A stretch of 64,000 bases of DNA from Colius striatus. Its lineage: Eukaryota; Chordata; Aves; Coliiformes; Coliidae. The notes beneath the pieces are model-generated. The model was not told the DNA's origin. It saw only the letters and a program-made list of their open reading frames with translations, and ran no database searches. Location of the stretch: the NCBI RefSeq assembly GCF_028858725.1, contig NC_084767.1, positions 1,601,501 through 1,665,500 on the forward strand. The letters are read 5' to 3'. Positions 1 through 38,100 of the stretch are shown piece after piece; the first letter of the stretch is position 1; every line of letters begins with the position of its first letter. A program made the position numbers and the translations under genes.

Positions 1-1835
1 GCGTGAGGCAAACTGGTTTGTCAAAGAATTGGGAAATTTGGCCCAAGTTTTGATCCTAGTCTACAAAGAGATATGAAATCCCCTTTGGCAGCAGTGATGA
101 TTTTTCAGGAGGTCACAGACTGTTGTCATCTTTCTTGTTCAACCACAAGGGTTCCTTGGAACTCAGTCACTCTGCCAAGAAACGAAACGTAGCTTTGCTA
201 GACTTGCACATGATGAATATTTTGATACAAGCTACATCTCCTCTTTCACAAGACCACCATACAGATATATATATGTATGTCTAGAGATAAACTGCACGAC
301 AGCTTCTGTTTGTTCTTGTTTCTGTTACATCATACTGTGTTGCCTTTAGCAAATTCTCTTACAGATCTGCACAGCAAGTGCTGTCTTTAAATTCTATTTT
401 TCTGGCAAATGCAGGTTCTCAGTTAGCATTGAACAAAACTGGTAGGGAACATTTGATGATCCCTGGAATGTACTGCCTAGACAATATAACATAAGTCATC
501 AAGGAAGGGATATGCCACCTCTTTTTTGGGGGAAAGGATAACCATTACATTCCAGTGAGAAATAGGCTTCCCAAGTCTGTCTAAGAACTATCATATAAAA
601 TCCAAGTCTTCATTTAAACAGTTTGCAGTCCTGATACTTGTTCAGATTGTTTTTTTCTCATGAACTGAATTTAAACAATGAAGTATCTTCTTGGGAGCTT
701 GCAAACAGCTATAAAAATACAATGGTAATAGGGAGCTAACTCTTTATACCCTAATGCTTTGCTAAGCTAAAGCCCAAAGTCAGCAGTGGCAAATCATCCC
801 CAGAACATCAGTACTGGAAGTACTTTCAGAAATACCAAAGTAATGAAAATATTTACCTTGCAGTTTCCCCACATTCCACCCAACACTATTTCTCCAATCC
901 CCATTAGTATCAGCAACACAATTATAGATCACCGATTAAAAAATACACAAAATATTAAATATGAAAGAGCAGAGAAAAATGAATCGTGTTTGTTCTAAAA
1001 TGTAGGAGTGCTGTTGTACTGGCTGAAGGAAGTTTTTTGGGGTGTTTTTTTCATAATTCTATATTTGGCCTGGTACTAACTGACCCAAATGGTGCCCTGA
1101 AGTCCCGAGGAAACCAGATGCACTTGGTCTGACAAATGTGCTCACTTCACTGTTGATTATGCTGGTCTTGATTGCATCCACAGAGGGCACGTTGCGCCTC
1201 TGCCTCCTCCAGCATTCAGCCACAGACTGATTAGACTGCACCTGAACCAGTCAGTAATCAGTACATAGTAACCAAAGATAATTAATTAGTTGTCAGTTAC
1301 TGTAACCATTTGTTTTCAGTTTAAATATCTAATAGCTGCAAATATTCATGGTTCCTGCCTCTGCAGGGAGGTTGGACTAGATAATCTCTAAAGGTCCCTT
1401 CCAATCCTTCCATTCTATGATTCCTTTTAGAAGTATATCCTGAATATAATTTTCTTTGCTTATATAGTAGGAGCTTTCATGTTATGTGGAAAACTGCCTT
1501 GAAATAAGTTGTATGAAATCTCTGAGACACTCAGTCAACAGTTAAATTCTCTGAATGGGAAGGCACCATGCCTTAGAAAAAGAAGTATTGATGCATGACC
1601 TACTTCTAGTTGACAGGAGAGACATCCTATATATCCAAGTTCAGTGTGTGCATTTATAACTGTATTTACTAAATGGCTGAGTAGGAGACAGGTGCTTCAT
1701 CGTGCCCCACCCCTTTTTAATTAATCCTTAATCATTGACTCACATCTACTGAATGTCCCTCAAGTGGAGGTTTTTTCCATAACATTTACCTTAGCATGTA
1801 TTTCAACATGTGCTGTTCGTTTTATGACTTCAGGG
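1..1835. other. Intergenic DNA upstream of ITK
   Basis: I see no coding exon here. The short open frames on both strands have no recognisable domain, no codon bias and no splice structure. The sequence is AT-rich and includes one CR1 3' end at about 1350-1423. The end of an upstream neighbour or distal ITK enhancers could lie here, but the sequence does not show them. Confidence 0.6.
1350..1423 (+). repeat. CR1 LINE 3'-end fragment
   Basis: This short stretch contains the hallmark CR1 tail: a GGTTGGACTAG block, then a CTAAAGGTCCCTTCCAA block, then the terminal ATTCTATGATTC octamer type. Only the extreme 3' end is present, as is usual for 5'-truncated CR1 copies in birds. Confidence 0.85.
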
Positions 1836-1897
1836 AGGATGTGGTTACGGTTTGACAGAAAGCAAGCTTTGCTGTAGATGGGAAGATAAAGCTCAAA
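1836..1897 (+). promoter_or_regulatory. ITK: Putative ITK proximal promoter: ETS-RUNX composite plus GATA and TCF-like motifs
   Basis: AGGATGTGGTT at 1836-1846 is the ETS-RUNX composite form known from T-cell receptor enhancers. It lies 186 bases upstream of the ITK ATG. AGATAA, a GATA-type site, follows at 1884-1889, and TCAAAG, a TCF/LEF-type core, at 1892-1897. No good TATA box is visible and the start of transcription cannot be fixed. The motifs are seen directly. Their use in T cells is inferred from the factor families and from ITK being T-cell specific. Confidence 0.45.
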
Positions 1898-2031
1898 GCA
1901 CCTACGCTGCCTTTTGAATGCTTTCTTTTTTTACTTAACTGTCTTCATTCTTGTTTCTGTTTCTTGGACGGGCCCTCAGAGCACAGGGCAGGCATCCCAT
2001 GTCCTGGGAGAAGACTGTGTTTGGCTCAGCC

Positions 2032-29572
<27,541 letters not shown>

Positions 29573-30420
29573 TCGTGTCATCAGCCGCCAAGCAAAGCTA
29601 AGAGAGTCCTGAGAGGGCAGACGGTTGGATTTCCCCACACAAAGCATTAACAGGAATCTTCTCACCATAGACACTTGCCATATGCCTGGGGAGAAGGAGA
29701 GGGAAGAGGCTGGTACTTCCAGACAGACAAGATATCCCCAGGTCTTCCAAAGCCTAGACAGACACAGGCTTTGGTTTGGCCAAGAATGTGGTTTGCATCT
29801 TACAAGTGGAAGCAGCAATTGAGCAGAGGCCTGAAGCACACAATCTAACAAGTGTATTTTTCCAGAAGATACAGCCTCAAAACTGACATTGCTGTTCCAG
29901 TTCTGTGAACTCCCAAATGAAGGTCTTCCCTGGGGGGAAAAAAAAAACCCAAACAAAAACCAACTGAAGAGGACAGAGAAATGTTTAGACATTTCCATGG
30001 CTTTCAAATTCAGAGTGGGCTGGTTCTGAAAGCTCTGAAGAGGAATAAGCCTGGGACACAGAGGAACAGGCATGATTTAGTAACAGCATTTCTGATCCTG
30101 ATATTTCAGTATGGTTTTGTTCTCCTTTTGCCTGATTTTCTCTGAAACTGTGGCATAACAGGAAGAGGATTCTGGCACCCAGTAAACTGAAGAGGTGTCT
30201 GCACGTGCCTGCAAGTTTGGAAGGAAGGAAGAGAAAAAGCAACATCTTGAAGAGTCTTGACATTGTCTCAAACTGTTGTAGAGTGAGTGGGAAAAAGGGA
30301 CTCTGATATAAATGGAGACATTTGTAGAGGGGAGGAAGTCAAAGCTGAAAGTTTCCATTGTTTCTTTCCTTTAGTCTTTCTACAACAGAAGATAAATAAA
30401 AGATCCCCATCTGATTTCTC
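29573..30420 (+). other. ITK: ITK 3' untranslated region (proximal form)
   Basis: The sequence after the stop codon has no coding potential and runs to the first good poly(A) signal at 30395. The end point is inferred. A longer form ending after the AATAAA at 32105-32110 is also possible, because mammalian ITK transcripts have long 3'UTRs. Confidence 0.6.
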
Positions 30421-30466
30421 TGAATGGAGTAAGGAGGACTGAGCAGAGCAGAGTGCTGTGTGTTTC
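30395..30466 (+). terminator. ITK: Candidate ITK poly(A) signal with downstream GU-rich element
   Basis: A canonical AATAAA lies at 30395-30400. A GT-rich stretch, GTGCTGTGTGTTT, follows at about 30453-30465, a suitable distance for a cleavage-stimulating element. Cleavage would be expected near 30412-30430. Confidence 0.6.
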
Positions 30467-33400
30467 CAATCCAGGACACGACAGGATCCCAGGATCTGAT
30501 TATCTGTGAAAGGTACAGGGACCTACCCCTGAACTAGTGCATTGGGAAGGAAGAAGACAGAGGGCACAGAAAGGTAGCCACGAGGAGAAAACGTGCGGAG
30601 TGTGTGCTCAGTGCACCAGTGATAATGCAAAAGAGGTTTCTCATACTTCAAAGAGCAACTGAAGAGCAACAAGTAATCTCTTCTGTGAACAAAGGGACTG
30701 ATCAAAGAAAAAGTCCTTTGTGAATGGACTGCCTGGGTACCCAGTCCACAGGGAGTTCCACACTATGTGGTGACAGCAGAAGATATAAACAATAGCCATC
30801 TCCTTCTATTTCAATTCAGATCTGTATTTTCACCACAAGACGGTGACATTCTTTTGACGTAACAGACCTCAAAACCAAAAGTGTGGGTGTTGGTGTCCTG
30901 CAGGACTTGCAAATGAGATCAGGACTTTCTGCTAAGCATTAACAATAATTAGAGAAGTCAAGAGGACTCACAGGTGATATGTGCACAAATGCAGCATGTC
31001 TTTTTGATGCTTCTCTGTCTGGGCAGGTGAGAATGTGAGTAAACCTTGCGTGACGGGGGTTTACAAAAACTCCGAGGTGCAAACTTCTGGCAGCAATCTC
31101 TGCCATCATTACAGAAGTCAAGTTCAAATGTGTCTGCCAACAAAAATGGAACAAGGAAATAATGTAATCCCATGATCTCACATATCCTGTGTCAAACTAT
31201 TTCTTCATAGAAGGAAGCCTAATTGTTGGTATTTCTCAGACCCATGGTTCTAGGTTAGCTTTTACGAGCCAAAATATCTTTTCAGGTATATGGATATGGG
31301 CAAGGGATTAGTTCCTGCTGAATATATCTTCCCACTTTGCTTCGATTCTGCATTATTGCCTTTGGTTTAGACCTACAAATACCATGCAGAACAACTCTCC
31401 CTGGCAAGAAGAATCCTGAGAATCCTAACATTCTGACCAGAGGTTGTCAATCCTAAATGCAGGATCACAGTGCTACCTTCAGATCAGGATTGCAGCCAAA
31501 ATCTCCCGGTGGTCTGGACCAGTATGTGTGATATGAACACCTAGAAACAGATTTTGAACTTTTTTGCCTGAGATGAATTTAAGCAAAGTTTCTCTTTGTC
31601 CCCTTTGTCTTTACTCTGAGTTGGTCTGTTGTCATATTCTGGTGATGCTAAATTTAGCATTTAGCCAGTGAAGTTTTCAGTAGCCTTAACCACCTTAAAC
31701 TGCACATCAGCTGCTTCATTTGTGGACAACTGGCCAGAGCCTTTTTTTTGTCCCCATCTTGACTGCACTTAGACAATCCATACAGCCACAAGTTACCCTG
31801 AAAGGATTCTTGCCTGAGCACAGGCACTCCGTGGCAGGGGTATCTGCAGGCTCACAAAGTTAAGCTTCTGGCTTGCTGCCCCCTCCATCCTTGGAGGAAC
31901 CAGGGGTCTGTTGAGCTTGAAGAGGTTGCTATAAAGTAGCAGCAATCTTGCTCTGTTAGGCAATGTTTCCAAGATAATATTTATATTTGGATAAGTACAG
32001 TATTTATTAGCTAGAGAGTGTTGCACAAAATAACACTGTGATGTTTTATGTTCAGTTTTCTTTTGCAGTATTTCTATGTCCATGATACATATTTTTTTAC
32101 CACCAATAAAATTGCTGAGTCCCAACTGTGGCTTTCCCCATATATTAGCAAAAATGCTAAAACCATCCCTATGTACTTACATTATAAAGCTTGGTCTTCC
32201 TCCAAACCCTCCCCACCCAGAAGCAAACAGGCTGCTTCTGGGTTTCTGAGATATCTCTGTTCCTCAGAACTATGTCTGTGTTCTGGGGTTAGGTATGTGC
32301 TGGGTTTACAGGAAGAGGAAGTATTCAGAACCCCTGCAGGTTTACTATATGGACACACAGATTTTTAAAGCTAAACATCTATTTTGGTGGCTTTTACATA
32401 AAATTAATACAGTAATAATTGAGTGCTCCCAAAAGGTGTTTCCCCACAGTTATTTACTAGGGACTTCCCCAGACTCAGAAGGCCAGTGCTGTACTGTAAT
32501 AACCACATTATGGCACTAATACTCTGCAACACAGCATTCTCCCATCATAGCAATTTCTGGGGCAAGTTTAGGCCTGTGCCTTTCATGTAGCCTAACTTGA
32601 CACGTTCCCCACAAAGCAGAGGGGAGAATATCAGTCTCGTGCCACAAAGGAAACAACCCTCCTCTGAATACTCCTTTCTTTTTTCCTTGGAAAGTATTTG
32701 CAATACGCTGAACATTTACACCATTGCCTCTTTGCCAGTCTGACCCTCTTTGCTATGTTTCAGAAAGACAGGAGGTTGTGCTTGTCCCTACTCCTGCCTG
32801 CTGCTTATCAGAGGCAGGGGTTGCACACTCTGCCTGCATTGAGCATTTGACAGGAGCAGAGGCCCAGAGCAGTGTCCCAGCATCGTCCCGACGTGACCCT
32901 GACCTGCTGCTGCCCTGGTCAGGCACTGACTCAGCCCAGCTGCTGCCCCAGCAAGGGAAAGGCAGTTAAGCACTAACCACATCTACAAACAGCAGCTGAT
33001 GCTTCTCAGGAGAGACAGGGGCTGAAGTGCAGCAACATTAGCCATGAAAAGCTCTTTCCTGGGCTGGTTACCCCAGGGAAATGGGGGGTTTGGGTGCTTG
33101 TTCCAGTGGATAATTACCTTAAAATCAGGCCTGAACAAACAAATCTAGAATGTCCTGAAAGAAAATGTAATGAACATGTTTCTATCTGATGTTTGGCTTT
33201 GTCCTTTCTGAACGCTGCACCCATCAGCACGGCAGCATTCAGGTGGATGGCTCTGCTACATCTCACTTGGCAGCCACTTCAAATTCGGGTGTATTTTGTT
33301 TAGCTCAGCCCACCATCATGTTATCTCTCTCCTTCACACACAGCCAGATGATGCACACTCTCCTGTGTCTGGAGCTGCTAGGGGCCTGACCCTTGCTGCC

Positions 33401-34600
33401 ATTCTTCCCAGCCTGCAGAGAGACATGCAGGACAGGTAGAGAGAAGCTCATTCTATTATCCTGTGATCTAAGACAACACAGAGTAGAAAATTAAAATAAT
33501 ACCACAGCATTCATTGAATTCCCACCCCCCTGAGCTGGATGATAATGGGAGCAGATTAAACTGTGCAAAGAAAAGAAAAGAAAACCAAACAGCAGTTTTT
33601 ACTGCGAGTTTTCTTGAACTGACCTTGTTTTACCCACAGCCTCATAGCAATATCAGCTCTTACATCTTTTGGATCTGCAGTGAAAGTGCTCACTGAATGT
33701 TTCCGTCAAGTACTTAATAGCCAAAGGAGGAATGATGGCTACAAAATGTTCCAGTCAAAGAAGAAATGCTATGCAGGGGATGGAGTCTACTCCCAGAGAT
33801 GCCATTAGTAGATTTTTTCAGGTGTGATCCTGTCCATTAAAACAAAGATGGTTCCTAAGACTATCTTGTTGCTTTTGCACCTTGCAGACCTCTGTGCCTT
33901 CAGCCCATGGTGTCCATTCTGTTTATTGTAGCAGAGCTACAGTGTAAACCTGGTATCCATGCTTCCCTGCAAAGCCAACACATACCCACGGGGAGCAAGC
34001 TCTGCCCCCCTTCAGCACAGACAACAGAGCAGCAGTCTCTAAGGAATCAGTGGTCTCTCTAACCCAGAAGGGACCAGATGGCAGTCCATTTTTAGTATAG
34101 CCTGATGCTCAGGAAAGGAACACTGCCAGGGGCAGCAAGGAAATATATGTAGAGCTATATCCAGACTTTCAACAGTCTTTGGGTGTCCACCAATTGTCTT
34201 TCAACAGAGACAGACAGATGCATCAGAAGCAGAGGGCTGCAGAAAAAGGAATGAAGGCCCCACACACAGTTTCTATCAATCACCATGAGATGTTTCTCTG
34301 GAAGATGTAGGAAGATCAGTTTGGACTTCGTGGTAGGTCTGAAGAGCTGTATTGGAGATTTAAAAACAAGCAGAAGGACTGGAAAGTTGCCCCTGAAGAA
34401 ATGACAGATGCCAAAAATGCCAAGAGGAAGATCATTTGGGCATGGTGCTGTCTCAGAAGTGGCTTGGCGCTCTGAGCAAAGGCATTGGCTTTTGGTCCCT
34501 GACATGCTTAATGACCAAAGCTTTATATGTATTCCATAAATAGGGGTTTTGTTAAAAGGGTAGGTAAACCCTGAGGATGGTACAGGTCCCTTGAGAGACA
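30425..34600. other. ITK-CYFIP2 intergenic spacer
   Basis: I see no exon, RNA gene or recognisable mobile element in these 4.2 kb. The stretch holds a second AATAAA at 32105-32110, which may serve a longer ITK transcript. The open frames at 31793-32125 and 34155-34685 on the reverse strand have no domain-like content. Confidence 0.6.
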
Positions 34601-34850
34601 TTGTGGCCGAATACTTGAGACTCAGCAGGCTCAGCAGCGGGGAGCTGGGGAACCCCATCCGGATCCTGCTTTCCCAGCGACCCAAAGGCGCTCAGCCAGC
34701 GCCGGACCTCCGCGGGGCCGCGGCAGCCGCCCCCTGCCCTGCGCCCCCCGTGCACGGGGCGGGATGCGCTGAACCTTTCCCTTCCCCAACCTTCCCCAAG
34801 CTGCAGGAGGCCCCGCCGTGCCAGGGGGACGCTGCCCCCGGCCCCGCCGC

Positions 34851-34883
34851 GCATCCCCCGCGCATCCCCCGCGCATCCCCCGC
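34851..34883 (+). repeat. Tandem repeat: three exact 11-bp copies
   Basis: The unit GCATCCCCCGC is repeated three times without a mismatch inside the CYFIP2 CpG island. Because 11 is not a multiple of three, the array reads through all frames, which helps to create the long spurious open frames here. Confidence 0.95.
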
Positions 34884-34989
34884 GCTGCCCGGGGGAGGAG
34901 CCGCCTGCGCGGCTCCAGCCTCTTCCCGCGGCGGGGGCCGGGGCTCCCCCCGCTCGGTGCCGCGCCGTGCCGTGCCGTGCCGTGCGGAG

Positions 34990-35115
34990 GGGCCGGCGGA
35001 GAGCCGCGGAAGTGCACTTGCTGCAGCCATTTCCTCTCTTTGTGCGGGCGGCGCGGAGCATCCCGCAGCGCGCAGCATCCCGCGGCGCGGAGCATCGCAC
35101 CCCGCGGAGCGTCAG
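34990..35115 (+). other. CYFIP2: CYFIP2 non-coding exon 1 (5'UTR), 5' end approximate
   Basis: A strong donor, CAG|GTGAGC, at 35116 closes a GC-rich leader that lacks the family ATG. The next gene feature downstream is the ATG exon at 41711, so this is the likely first exon. The transcription start is not determinable from sequence. I placed it near the ETS-type and YY1-like motifs. The leader contains near-repeats of an AGCATCCCGC-like unit. Confidence 0.6.
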
Positions 35116-38100
35116 GTGAGCGGGGCGCGGGGGCTGCGCGGCCTCACACCCTCCCTCCCCAGCTCCTTTCACCCACCCACCCTCCCTCCCCTCCGTCCCC
35201 CGGGCTGCGTGGGGCTGCGGCCGCTGCTGCCTGGCGCGCCCGGGCGCGGACGGCGGCGGGGCAGGTGCGGGGGCAGCGGGAGCGCAGGAGGCCCGGCCGG
35301 GCCGGGATGTGCGGGGATGTATCCCACAATGCTTAGAGCTACCTGCAGCACTCAGCCTCCCCGCAGCCGCAGCAAGCGCCGGGAGGGGGGATGGGGAAGA
35401 AAATACCGCAGATCCCCTTCTTTCCCCTTTCCATCTCGCATCCCGGCCCCGCACCTCCAGGACGGGGGAAGGGGCCGAGCCCCGGGCCGGCAGGCGTGGC
35501 GGCCCCACCGCGGGCAGCGGCTGCAGCGTTGAGCCGAGCCGGGGTCGCGGCGATGCGCGGCGCGGGGAGAAAGGGGGATGGAGGGGGATGGAGGGGGATG
35601 GGGGAGCGGCGGCGGGCAGCGCCGGGCTGGGGGCTGACGGTGGCCCCGGGGGCGCTCCCGACCAGCGCCCGGATCCCCCGTGGCGTGAAAATATGGTGTC
35701 GCTGGGGGAGGAGGGGGAGGGACGAAGCGTCGAGGTGTGAGCCAGGGTTGGGAGCGATGGGCCGGAGCTGCGGCCGCGGGTTCGTGCTTTGGCGTCGGTT
35801 GGAGCCGGCAGACCCTCTGCCGTGTAAACCCGCCGGGTGCCTGTGCGTGAGACCGCTCCGGAGCAAGGTGCGCCCCGGGCAGCGTTTCTTTGTACTGAAT
35901 CCCCCAGCCGGGGCCGCTGGAAATGCGTGGTGCCAGCCGCATCCCACCTGGGGAGGAACGGCTGGATTCTGCCGTGGGGGTAGGACTGGGAAGGAATCGG
36001 GAGAAGAAAAAGGGACATACTAAAACCTCCTGCATGTTGAAGGTTGTTTTGGAGAAGGGGGGAGGGTGAGGTTGCGTGTGCTGTCCAGCGGACGCGGCCA
36101 GCAGCAGAGCTCGTCTCCCCCTTCACCATCTGCCACTTTCCACAGGGGGTTCCTGGCTGGGGGGGTTGGAATCACAAAGATCTCACAGAAGTAGGCTGAG
36201 TCGCTAAACCCTCTCCTCCCCTCCAGCCCTGCACGGGTATGGAAAGAAAAAGCACCCACATCTTTTGCATGATGACAGTTGTCTGGGGTTAGTCACCGAG
36301 GTGGGTGACTAGCCTGGTATTTTGGTGTCTGTCACAGCTGTGTAATTCCCTCCAAAGGATAATCCTTTTCTCTGTACAGTTAATTGTTAATAACAAAACC
36401 CAAGGAATATGGAAAAATCTTCCATGTTCTGACCAGGGTATTCTGGAGCAAAGCAGAGTGTGCTGTCATGATAATGATTTCATTAACGATTATCCTGTTT
36501 GCATGAAAACCAGAGAGATTGGTTTTGGAAGATCAACAATTGGCCAGCTATTAACAGTGCTGTCCTGTATGGTTTAATTCCCCAAGAAGCACTTTAACCG
36601 TCAGCAGCGGGGTTGCTGATAAACTTGCTCTACATTTCTCAACTGTATTGGAAATGCAGCTTCCTATACCTGCCTGCTTCCTTGACTGACTTGCTTTCAC
36701 ACTAGGAAGAAAAACACAACAAAGTTATTCTAATATAAATACATTCCAAAATCATTGTGTTGCTGAGAGGCAAGGGTGGCGTAAATGCCTGGAACTCAGC
36801 CCTAATGGAATGGCACAAAATGTAGAGTGGAGATACAGAGAAACTGTTTCAGTAGTTGTGCAGTTTGGCTTCCCTTTTTCATGGGAAGGGTAATTTCATG
36901 GTTATTAACATCTGTGTCTGTGTAGGGCAGGAGCCCTACACAGCTTCCCTTGTCCTGGCTGTGTTTATTTGCTTCTGCAAAGAACCTCCTGACCGTGGTG
37001 GTGGTTGCAATTACAAGTAATTTTTGCAGCATGAGAGAAGGGGTTGATGACATGGATGCTAAAGCACAGGGAACTTTAATCCCATGCGTTGTAGGCAGAG
37101 TCAAACTAAACTTTTGCACCCTGAAGTTGTTCTTCTTTGACTAAAAATATGTTTGTGGGCAGATGCCTCCTCTTAATATGAGGTGAGGGGTACCAGAAGC
37201 AGTCTGCTTTTATGCGCCTAAGACAACACTCTACTGAGGTACTTGTTGGGCCAGGATGGCTCCTGACAACTGGTTAGGTGCTATTTTGAGTAAGAGGGTA
37301 AAGCATTATCACAGGTGCAAAAGCAAAGTAAGGGACTTTCCCAGGTTACCCAGGGACTGTGTGTCAGAGCTGGAGAAGAATCCCAGATCCTCAGGAGATG
37401 ACCACATGTTTGTCCTCCTCTGCACTGCCATCTTCCCAGCAAAAGTAATTTTGCTGCTTGTCTCACCCCAGGCTGTCAGGGTTTGGACTCCGTCTCACTG
37501 TCTGTCTCCTGGGTGATTCTCTGATTTTTTTCTTGCCTCCTTTCCTGCTCTTGGTATCTCCTGCAGCTCCAGCATGAATGTCTGCTGTAGGAGCAGGAGA
37601 GATGAATAAGCGAAACAGCCCATGCTACTTTCCCAGAGCTCTCAGCTGTGCAGCTTCGAAGCTGAACACATATGCATGCAACATATTCATTATGGCCCTG
37701 CTTTTAAAAGTCTTTCTTTGTTCCCCCAAGCTGCTCCAACAATAAAGTCACCTTTGTTCCTCTCACTGCAACGAAGATATTGCACCGATACTTCTGGGCA
37801 AGCATTTCGGTGGGGAAGGTAGGACCTGCCCTGAAAGCTCAGACATTTGGGATGTCCATCCACACTCCTTCTCAAAGCCTTCCTGTGCTGTCTGTTAAAC
37901 CTGACCCCCAGGCTGCTGCCACAGAAGAGTCAATATGTCTGGAACTCTTAATTTCCATTTCAGGGTGGTGGGGCCATGGCTGGCTCCCCACACTCTCCAG
38001 ACCTCCCAGTGCCTCAGCGTGGTCATTTGGCTTTAGAACGTGTCAGAGACAGCCACGGGGGTTGCAAATGAGATGTGGGATGGGGAGAGGAAGTTTCTGC

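Larger units (their letters stand above)
34635..35885 (+). promoter_or_regulatory. CYFIP2: CpG-island promoter of CYFIP2
   Basis: Base composition changes sharply from AT-rich spacer to about 1.2 kb of very GC-rich, CpG-dense DNA, then back. It contains GGAAGTG (ETS-type) at 35008-35014, GCCATTT (YY1-like) at 35026-35032, and CCCACAATGC at 35323-35332, which resembles the ZNF143/STAF core. No TATA box is visible. Two short G/C-rich tandem arrays lie inside. Position and orientation fit the promoter of the gene to the right. Confidence 0.85.

Noticed and set aside
30425-34600. A third gene between ITK and CYFIP2
   Set aside because: No exon-like block with conserved protein content or paired splice sites was found. 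The open frames are short and unrelated to known families.
34591-35532. 313-codon open frame on the + strand across CYFIP2 exon 1
   Set aside because: It has the same CpG-island origin and low-complexity translation. It crosses the exon 1 donor and an 11-bp tandem array.
34552-36129. 525-codon open frame on the - strand
   Set aside because: It lies wholly in the GC-rich CpG island, where stop codons are rare in every frame. Its translation is low-complexity Pro/Arg/Ala/Gly, and several overlapping frames on both strands are equally open.
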